Below are positions 58,098-64,000 of a DNA stretch of 64,000 nt, in pieces. This DNA comes from Solirubrobacter phytolaccae (GTDB lineage Bacteria > Actinomycetota > Thermoleophilia > Solirubrobacterales > Solirubrobacteraceae): the NCBI RefSeq assembly GCF_027587195.1, contig NZ_JAPDDP010000022.1:38121-102120 (forward strand). Reading direction: 5' to 3'. Below the pieces are notes generated by a model. That model saw nothing but the letters and a program-made list of their open reading frames with translations, made no database searches and had not been told where the DNA came from. The position numbers and the translations under genes are program-made. The stretch's first letter is position 1, and each line of letters starts with the position of its first letter.

Positions 58098-58908
58098 CGC
58101 GGATCTCGGGCTGCTCGCCGTCGAGGGTGACGGTGAGCAGGCTCGGCCGGCCCATGTCGACGCCTTGGTGGATCGTGATCGTGGCGGGCGGGGTGACCGC
58201 GCCGACCTCGCGCAGGTAGTTGCCGAACGCGGCCGCTGCGGCGCCGGTCGCCGGGTCCTCCACGACGCCGCCGATCGGGAACGGGTTGCGCGCGTGGAAC
58301 GTGGTCTCGTCCTCGCGGTAGACCAGGTCGACCGTGATCAGGTCCAGGTCGAGCATGAGCTGCTTGAGGTCCTCGAAGGCGTAGTCGAGGTCGGCGAGGC
58401 GTTCGCGGGTGGCCGCCGCGAGGACGAGGTGGCGGGCTCCGGCGTAGGCGATCCGCGGCGGCAGCGCCGGGTCGAGGTCCTCGTGGGACCAGCCCAGCGC
58501 GAGCAGCGCGGCGGCGAGGGTCTGCGAGGAGACGACCTCGATGTGCGGCGTGACGCTCGTGAGCGTGGCCGTGACGTTGCCGTTGCTGCCCTCAGTGTGC
58601 ACCGGGATCGTGCCGGCCTGGGTGTGGAAGACGAGCGTGCCGGTGCCGTCGCGCTCGGCGAGCGCGACGCCGGTGGCGATCGTCGCGTGCCCGCAGAACG
58701 GGACCTCGGCCTCGGGCGCGAAGTAGCGGACGTCGTACTCGTTGGCGTCCTCGCGGGCGACCACGAACGCGGTCTCGCTGTAGCCGAGGTCGGCGGCGAT
58801 CTTGAGCATCTCGTCGGCCTGCAGGCCGCTGGCGTCGAGCACGACGCCGGCGGGATTTCCGCCCTCGGGGGTCTCGGTGAAGGCGGCGTAGCTCAAGATC
58901 GCGGTCAT
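58072..58908 (-). CDS. PhzF-family isomerase/epimerase
   Basis: 278 residues in two mirrored halves. The N-terminal half has GGNPAGVVLDASGLQADEM with the active Glu in GYSETAFVV (position 45); PFCGHATIATGVAL follows. The second half has DPATGAAAAAFGNYL. This is the PhzF/diaminopimelate epimerase-like fold. The physiological substrate of most PhzF-like proteins is unknown, and no phenazine genes are here. It converges on the SAHH-like gene with a 26-bp overlap. Confidence 0.87.
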   Translation of the reverse strand: MTAILSYAAFTETPEGGNPAGVVLDASGLQADEMLKIAADLGYSETAFVVAREDANEYDVRYFAPEAEVPFCGHATIATGVALAERDGTGTLVFHTQAGTIPVHTEGSNGNVTATLTSVTPHIEVVSSQTLAAALLALGWSHEDLDPALPPRIAYAGARHLVLAAATRERLADLDYAFEDLKQLMLDLDLITVDLVYREDETTFHARNPFPIGGVVEDPATGAAAAAFGNYLREVGAVTPPATITIHQGVDMGRPSLLTVTLDGEQPEIRVSGRAVAM

Positions 58909-58992
58909 GGCTTCGATCGTGGCAGTGGCGCGGCCCGTCGTCGGTGCGGCTAGCTCGTCATCACGATTCTGTAACCCCTGGGCAAGGTTCGG

Positions 58993-59475
58993 TTATGCGG
59001 TCGGTCTGGTCGTGGACGCGACCTCGCCGCTAGCCGGAATTAGGCCTGCCCACTCTTCGTGCACCGACAGTCGCGCCGCCGCGAGCCAGCTGGCGAAGGT
59101 GGCGTCGGCGTCAGCGCCTCGATACGGGGCGACTCCACTCGTGTACCGGAGCCGCTCGGCCTCGAACATGCGCTGGTACCGGCGGTACAGCGACCAGCGT
59201 TCGTGCGGGCGCTCGGCAGTGAGCAACCCGGCGATAATCGCGGCGACCGCGGCGAGCAGGGACGGGACCAGTTTGCCCCAGAAGAACTCGTGCCCGGCCG
59301 TGGACACAACGATCGACGCCGGGATCAAGGCCGTTGATGCCGCCATGGCCACCGTTCCCAAACGCGCGCGCCGCTTATTACGATCAGCCTTATTGGTGTG
59401 CTCGGCGATAAAACGATCGCATTCCTCGAGCAGTGAGACCTTCAGCCCATTAGGAGCATTCACGGCTGGCATCAT
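58993..59475 (-). CDS. DUF4231/SLATT-type membrane protein
   Basis: 160 residues. The start overlaps the stop of the NACHT gene (ATGA), so it is translated after it. A cytoplasmic helical N-terminus (1-38), two transmembrane helices (about 40-60 and 67-87), then the characteristic C-terminal helical tail ERWSLYRRYQRMFEAERLRY..., PYRGAD...F...W and HEEWAGLI. This matches DUF4231 of the SLATT (SMODS-linked two-TM) clade, proposed pore-forming effectors in bacterial conflict systems. The function here is inferred from this and from its neighbour. It is probably membrane-damaging when activated. Confidence 0.75.
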   Translation of the reverse strand: MMPAVNAPNGLKVSLLEECDRFIAEHTNKADRNKRRARLGTVAMAASTALIPASIVVSTAGHEFFWGKLVPSLLAAVAAIIAGLLTAERPHERWSLYRRYQRMFEAERLRYTSGVAPYRGADADATFASWLAAARLSVHEEWAGLIPASGEVASTTRPTA

Positions 59476-62261
59476 GCTCGATCCCAGAACTCGTCGAAGC
59501 GTGCGAGTCGCGAACGCCAGCGTTCCCGCTCACCGACGTTGTGCCGGCTCTTGATGATCGAGGTGATCAACGGGCGAACGGCACGCTGGTAGTCCGCGGG
59601 CGCGCCCTCGTAGAGCGGCGTCAAAGCGATCTGGCTCAACGCCTCGTTGGGGATCGTGTCGACCCGGTCGGCCAGTGCGGCGAGCACGCGCCGGCGGAGA
59701 GCGTCATCGCCGGTTCTCGCTGCCATTTCCATCAACGAGCGTACGGCGCCGTAGACCACCCATCGGTGGGGGTAACTCAACGCGTCGACGAGTACGGCGG
59801 CGTTGGCGTCTGACGGCCACGCACCGAGCACATGTACCGCACGCCAGCGCGTGGTATCGCTGGCCGTGCGCACCATCTCCCGCATCCGGCGCGAAGCATC
59901 GTCCGTTCCCTCGTAGCGCTTGATTACGTTCGCAGCAGTCCAGCCGTGCAACGCGTCGGAGCTCGTGAGGGCGTCGATCACGTCGTCTCGAAGCGGGCGG
60001 TCGAGAGGGTCGCCGCAGAACAGATTCTGCCAGCTGGCGAACCATTCCGGACCACCCTCGACCTCCCGTACGAAGGTGGTGAGCTCGCGCAGCGTCGCGG
60101 CACTGCGCAGCTGTTGCGCGTGGTATCCCCGGAACCGTTGAAGTTGATTGTCGGCCCGGTCCCGCGTCCCGCGCACGGGGTCGAATCGCTTCTCGGCGGC
60201 TACGGCGAGGATCGCGGTGTGCAAGAACGCACTCGTCGCCTGATGGCCTTCTTGTTCGGCGGACGCGACTGCCGTGATCGTCCCCCGCCAGTTCCAGTCG
60301 TAGAGCTTGCGCACGAATATGTCGCGAGCGGATTCATCATCGAGTAGCTCCAAAACCAGCGCGGGGACGTCGAACGACGCAGCGTTGAACGTGAGGGCAT
60401 CGAGCACGCTCGTGGTCCAGTAGTGCGGATGGCGTGCCATATGTCGCGCAGCCAGGTAGTCGTGCTCGAGTTGATGGCTGAAGGTCGCTAGCGAGTCGTG
60501 AGATTTCAGCGCTCCGCCTGCTCGCAGCGCGTGAAAACCATCAGTGCCGAGGAGCTCTTCTACCTCGCTCTCAGGGAAGGTCCGCTGACGTCGCTCGGCA
60601 TAGACGTTGAAGGCCATCGCTGCGAGGGCGTCGATGTGCTCGTCGGTCATCCGCAATTGCTCGGAGAAGAACGTGCCAAGCGCCGAGGCGCGCGAGGCGA
60701 GGTCCAGGTTGCGACCACGCAGCGCGCGATCGAGGAAGAACGGGTTCTCGAGGAGCCCCGCTTCGTCGTCGAGCGTCGTGGCGGCGCCGGCCCCGAAGTT
60801 CTGCTCGATGATGTGCGTCACTTGGACGGCGTCGAGTGGGCGCAGCTTCAAGACGTCCCAGCCGGAATCGCGGTAGAACCCCTCACCGCCGCGGTCGGTG
60901 ACCAGGACCCGGACCTCCGGGTGGGCACGCATGTACTCATCCAGAAGTTCCAAGATGCGGCTGGCGACCGGTGTGAACGGGACCTCGTTGAGCCCGTCCA
61001 CCATGAGGAGCACCTCACGCCGCGCGAGAATTTCCTCAAACAGGCCGACCCCGATTCGCTGCACCGACGCGCTAAGCAGCACGTCCATGAACGGCGACAG
61101 GCGCTCAGCGGTCGGAATCCCGTCGAGCCGGTCGGCGTACTTCGGGCGCCACCGCTTGAGGTCAACAAGGACCGGGAACGCCTCTAGTGGTCCGGAAGCC
61201 GCCATCGCGGCGTGGTGCAGCATGGTGCTCTTGCCAAGGCCCGCGCCGCCGACGAGCGCTACGCCGTGGCGTTTCAAAGCGTGCCCGAGCACTCCCTCGC
61301 GTGTGATTCGCTGGCCTCCTGCGTCGATGTGCGACTCGTAGGCGATCGGTGGGACGTAGTAGTCGTTGTGAAGTCGGCGTCGCAGCTCGGCGATCGACTC
61401 CGCCTCCGCAGGCGTGACACCGACGAGTTCGCCGGGGGTCTGTTCGATCAGCTCGCGCAGAACGGCGATCGCGGCATCGGACGCAGCGGCCTTCCATGCA
61501 TCACGCGTTTCCTGATTGTCGGGCTGGTCAATCCAGTCCGAGATTCCTCGCAGCGCAGCGAAGCTGACTGCGTGCCCTGCGTCGACCTTCAGAAAAACAG
61601 CGTGTGCGGCGCCCACTGATTCCATGTCGACGGCCAGCGCCTTGTCGTACGTATCGACAATGCGGCGCGTTTCGTGGGCGTTGGTATCCGTCAGGAGCTT
61701 GTCGCCAGACACAACGCCACCGGGCAGCAGCTTCGGCGGGTGGGTCGCTGATGGACGCCCTACCCGGAGCCGTTGATGCCAGTGGCTCTCGTGCGCGAGG
61801 TCACGGGCGAGCGTTGAAAGCCACGTTGATGGCTGTTGGAACTTCATAGACCGCGGGATTCGCGTCTGCTGGTTGCCGCTCGGCGGGACGATCTTGATGA
61901 GCTCGTAGTAGTCGAGCCGGTCGGCGGCGACCACGTCGCCCAACGCGAGCCCGTCGCGCGCTATAGGTCCGGGCCCCCAAATGCCCCCACCGATGTCGGC
62001 GATGATTAGGCAACGAGGGCGCCAGACATCCAAGAAGTGCGCGGCAAACGACCCAGCGGGGAGAAGAGATCGTTCAGGCTGCTGCGCCTCGACCACAAGA
62101 TGGGTCCCGTTTCCGGCTGCAGGAAGGTTCGACACCGTCCAGCGGTACCCGTCGCGAAACGTCGTCTGGTGGCTCGGCAGACCGTCTACCCACAGGCGAT
62201 GCGCCTCGGGCACGACTGTGATGACGGCGAACGAGCATTCATAGCCGGTGCCGGAGGGCAT
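59472..62261 (-). CDS. PNP-NACHT-repeat STAND NTPase (predicted immune sensor/effector)
   Basis: 929 residues. N-terminal domain (1-275) is a nucleoside phosphorylase/nucleosidase fold: FAVITVVPEAHRLWVD, a IIADIGGGIWGPG segment, GDVVAADRLDYYE at 108-120, DMESVG at 212-217 and ALRGISDWID at 236-245. The NACHT NTPase follows: Walker A GGAGLGKS at 338-345, Walker B LLMVDGLNEVP at 418-428, and LVTDRGGEG (453-461). The C-terminal 380 residues are helical with HEAT-like units. PNP plus NACHT plus repeats is an established STAND design for anti-phage proteins in which the phosphorylase domain would destroy a nucleoside pool. The codon use looks more AT-rich at third positions than neighbouring genes, which hints at transfer. 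Confidence 0.85.
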   Translation of the reverse strand: MPSGTGYECSFAVITVVPEAHRLWVDGLPSHQTTFRDGYRWTVSNLPAAGNGTHLVVEAQQPERSLLPAGSFAAHFLDVWRPRCLIIADIGGGIWGPGPIARDGLALGDVVAADRLDYYELIKIVPPSGNQQTRIPRSMKFQQPSTWLSTLARDLAHESHWHQRLRVGRPSATHPPKLLPGGVVSGDKLLTDTNAHETRRIVDTYDKALAVDMESVGAAHAVFLKVDAGHAVSFAALRGISDWIDQPDNQETRDAWKAAASDAAIAVLRELIEQTPGELVGVTPAEAESIAELRRRLHNDYYVPPIAYESHIDAGGQRITREGVLGHALKRHGVALVGGAGLGKSTMLHHAAMAASGPLEAFPVLVDLKRWRPKYADRLDGIPTAERLSPFMDVLLSASVQRIGVGLFEEILARREVLLMVDGLNEVPFTPVASRILELLDEYMRAHPEVRVLVTDRGGEGFYRDSGWDVLKLRPLDAVQVTHIIEQNFGAGAATTLDDEAGLLENPFFLDRALRGRNLDLASRASALGTFFSEQLRMTDEHIDALAAMAFNVYAERRQRTFPESEVEELLGTDGFHALRAGGALKSHDSLATFSHQLEHDYLAARHMARHPHYWTTSVLDALTFNAASFDVPALVLELLDDESARDIFVRKLYDWNWRGTITAVASAEQEGHQATSAFLHTAILAVAAEKRFDPVRGTRDRADNQLQRFRGYHAQQLRSAATLRELTTFVREVEGGPEWFASWQNLFCGDPLDRPLRDDVIDALTSSDALHGWTAANVIKRYEGTDDASRRMREMVRTASDTTRWRAVHVLGAWPSDANAAVLVDALSYPHRWVVYGAVRSLMEMAARTGDDALRRRVLAALADRVDTIPNEALSQIALTPLYEGAPADYQRAVRPLITSIIKSRHNVGERERWRSRLARFDEFWDRA

Positions 62262-62339
62262 TCACGAGCGACCTTAACCCAATCACTGCCGGGCGCGTGC
62301 GAGATGTCTCAAGCTCGTAGGGCGCTCCTAGTAACCGAT

Positions 62340-62379
62340 GGTCAACAGTCGTGTACCTTTTGTTGAACGACGGTCAACA
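62340..62379. promoter_or_regulatory. Repeated GGTCAACA sites between divergent genes
   Basis: GGTCAACA occurs at 62340-62347 and 62372-62379, with TGTTGAAC (near inverse) at 62361-62368 between them. The region divides the defence-like operon (minus) from the CDP-alcohol transferase (plus). On the minus strand TTGACC-N16-TACACG could be a promoter for the NACHT gene. It is a candidate operator. Confidence 0.4.
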
Positions 62380-62391
62380 AGGAGACCTGCG

Positions 62392-63030
62392 ATGCAGGAC
62401 CGCGAGATGACCTTCCTCCTCGCCCGGCCCGAGCGGTGGTTGCTACGCGCGATCGCCGCGCGGCTGCCGGGCTTCATCCGGCCCGACCACCTGACGGTGC
62501 TGGCGCTGGTGGCGGCCGTGGCGTTCGCCGTTGCCGCCGCGACCGGGCACTTCTGGACGGCGGCCGCGCTGCTCGTCGTGCACTGGTTCGGCGACTCGCT
62601 GGACGGGACGCTGGCGCGGGTGCGGCGCGCGGAGCGGCCCAAGTACGGCTACTACGTCGACCACCTCGCCGACGCGGCCGCGACGGCGCTCGTCGGGCTC
62701 GGCCTCGGGCTGTCGACGTCGATGCACCTGACCGCCGGGCTCGTGCTCGTGATCGCCTACCTGGCGCTGTCGATCAACTCGTACCTGGAGACGCACGCGT
62801 TCGGGCGCTTCTCGTTGGGCTACGGGCGGCTCGGGCCGACCGAGGCGCGGCTCGCGCTGATCGGGCTTCTCTCGGCGGTGGCGCTGGGGGTCGAGGTCGC
62901 TTGGTTCGGGCTCACGCTGCTCGACGTCGTCGCGCTGGGTGGCGCGGGCGTGATGCTGGTCGCGCTCGCGGCGCGGGCGGCCGGGAACCTGAAGGTGCTC
63001 GCGGCGCGCGAGCCCTACACGGTGCCGTAG
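62392..63030 (+). CDS. CDP-alcohol phosphatidyltransferase family protein
   Basis: 212 residues from the ATG at 62392, with AAGGAG about nine bases upstream (a longer in-frame start at 62338 lies in the regulatory region). Five or six transmembrane helices. The signature DxxDGxxARxxxxxxxxGxxxDxxxD is present as DSLDGTLARVRRAERPKYGYYVDHLAD (split across about 67-93). It swaps CMP for an alcohol headgroup on CDP-diacylglycerol or a related donor. The headgroup cannot be assigned. Confidence 0.88.
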   Translation: MQDREMTFLLARPERWLLRAIAARLPGFIRPDHLTVLALVAAVAFAVAAATGHFWTAAALLVVHWFGDSLDGTLARVRRAERPKYGYYVDHLADAAATALVGLGLGLSTSMHLTAGLVLVIAYLALSINSYLETHAFGRFSLGYGRLGPTEARLALIGLLSAVALGVEVAWFGLTLLDVVALGGAGVMLVALAARAAGNLKVLAAREPYTVP

Positions 63031-63851
63031 CGCTCTTCGCGCTCGTCTGCTTCGTCGGACTCCGCGAGCATGCGGATGAACAGGTAGGCGAGCGCGACGC
63101 CCATCACGAGCGACTGCTCGAGCGCCATCAGGACGCCGGCGATGTGCTGGTCGTCGATCGGGCTCAGGCCCCAGCGGGTGCCGCTGTGCTCGTAGTAGTC
63201 GTACAGCAGGTTCGGCGCGAAGCCGAGCATGATTCCGAGGAAGCCGACCGCGATCTTCGTGGAGGCCATGTACAGCACCGGTCCGAGCCCGCCGAGCCGC
63301 AGGCGGGAGCGGATGGGGGAGAGCAGGTGCCACCAGTACAACGCGCCCGCCGCCGCGAAGCTGAGGTGCTCGAGCGTGTGGACGAAGCTGTGCTCGAGCG
63401 CTGCCTCGTACATGACCGGGATGTGCCAGATCCACATCGCCGCCGCGTACGCGATCACGCCGAACGCGGGATGCCCGAACGGCCCGGCCTTCTTCTCGAT
63501 CCAGTGGATCCGCCGCGTGACCGGCCGCAGGATGTGCTTGGTCAACGCGACCGTCAGGCAGATCGGCACCAGGTCCGCGAGGATCAGGTGCTGGACCATG
63601 TGGAACGTCGCGAACTGCTCACCCAACCGGTCCACCGGGGAGATGAGCGCGACCCCCAACAACGCGATCCCGAGCAGCCACAGCGCGAGCCGCCCGTAGC
63701 CCGCCGCGCGCGCCCCACCCTCACGCCGCGACGTCCGCCAACGCGCGACGTAGACCCACACGTACGCGATCAGCGCGATCAGGATGATCGGCGCGAAGTT
63801 CCACCCCGCGTCGACCGGCTCCGCGGCGCCCAGCAAAGTCGGCACAAACAC
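63015..63851 (-). CDS. CtaG-like cytochrome c oxidase assembly protein
   Basis: 278 residues from a GTG at 63851, a choice made because frames further upstream run into the start of the divergent gene (ATG at 63914 possible, 299 residues). Seven transmembrane helices. His-rich motifs of the caa3_CtaG family: FATFHMVQHLILADLVP, MWIWHIPVMYEAALEHSFVHTLEHLSFAAAG, and SPIDDQHIAGVLMALEQ. The family helps to load copper or assemble the caa3-type oxidase. Overlaps the preceding gene's 3' end by 16 bp. Confidence 0.8.
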   Translation of the reverse strand: MFVPTLLGAAEPVDAGWNFAPIILIALIAYVWVYVARWRTSRREGGARAAGYGRLALWLLGIALLGVALISPVDRLGEQFATFHMVQHLILADLVPICLTVALTKHILRPVTRRIHWIEKKAGPFGHPAFGVIAYAAAMWIWHIPVMYEAALEHSFVHTLEHLSFAAAGALYWWHLLSPIRSRLRLGGLGPVLYMASTKIAVGFLGIMLGFAPNLLYDYYEHSGTRWGLSPIDDQHIAGVLMALEQSLVMGVALAYLFIRMLAESDEADEREERYGTV

Positions 63852-63912
63852 CGCACAGGATTGTGACGTAGCGCGACAGACACGACACGCGCGCGTCCGG
63901 AGAATCCCCGGC

Positions 63913-64000
63913 ATGACCCAGCGGACCCGACCGCGCCGCCCCGCGCCCGCGCCGCGCCGCTCGGGCGCCCGGCCGTCCGCGCCGCCTGCGCTGTCCGCGC
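63913..64000 (+). CDS. Start of a Pro/Arg-rich protein, cut by window edge
   Basis: An ATG at 63913 with GGAG upstream opens a frame with no stop to the window end. The 29 residues seen are Arg/Pro/Ala-rich (MTQRTRPRRPAPAPRRSGAR), as in disordered N-termini. There is not enough to name a product. Confidence 0.35.
   Translation, partial: MTQRTRPRRPAPAPRRSGARPSAPPALSA

Overview
The window is very GC-rich, gene-dense actinobacterial chromosome. The rpmE-DUF1385-prfA-prmC-tsaC block, the F420-type oxidoreductase, the ATP synthase order atpI-B-E-F-H-A-G-D-C, many GTG starts and the carotenoid and secreted-protein repertoire all suit the class Thermoleophilia (Solirubrobacter/Conexibacter-like). 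That placement is inferred from gene content, not from a marker search. I see no rRNA, tRNA, CRISPR array, transposase or phage module.

Layout. 1-4.1 kb: a secreted Ig-like repeat protein (cut by the left edge), an LLM/F420 oxidoreductase facing an N-carbamoyl-amino-acid or allantoate amidohydrolase, and a secreted CARDB protein. 4.1-7.8 kb: translation block (L31, DUF1385, RF1, RF1 methylase, tRNA threonylcarbamoyl-AMP synthase). 7.9-13.4 kb: secreted protein, ECF sigma factor with a membrane partner, glyA, hybrid histidine kinase. 13.4-15.7 kb: two paralogous predicted papain-like amidases with an N-terminal AGNQAV motif like that of proteins linked to contractile injection systems. 15.8-19.5 kb: membrane glycosyltransferase, small membrane protein plus Ser/Thr kinase, and a WecA-like lipid-carrier phosphosugar transferase. 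19.5-21.5 kb: small ORFs, cupin, shortened binding-protein lipoprotein, OsmC. 21.6-28.9 kb: complete F1Fo ATP synthase operon with promoter and terminator. 28.9-36.8 kb: secreted proteins, including two tandem M14 zinc carboxypeptidases, three of which share one C-terminal domain. 36.8-44.3 kb: M20 peptidase, LytR-CpsA-Psr ligase, RTX-like protein, and nucleotide-sugar genes (ugd, sugar-1-phosphate nucleotidyltransferase, phosphosugar isomerase). 44.3-51.7 kb: carotenoid cluster (GT2, PlsY-like, CrtA-like, second CrtI, CruF, CrtB, CrtI, PAP2). 51.7-55 kb: TPP enzyme, diguanylate cyclase, small basic protein. 55-58.9 kb: MerR-ahcY-ahcY-like operon and PhzF. 59-62.3 kb: a two-gene, defence-like operon (PNP-NACHT-repeat NTPase plus DUF4231/SLATT membrane protein). 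62.4-64 kb: CDP-alcohol phosphatidyltransferase and CtaG.

The best candidates for an undescribed system are the PNP-NACHT/SLATT operon (58993-62261) and the paired AGNQAV amidases (13361-15670). Other points are a divergent SAH-hydrolase paralogue with swapped catalytic residues, a carotenoid cluster pointing to a glycosylated and possibly acylated product, a family of short central-A palindromes right after stop codons, a glycosyltransferase with no usable start codon directly after an in-frame stop, and overlap of nearly all convergent gene pairs.
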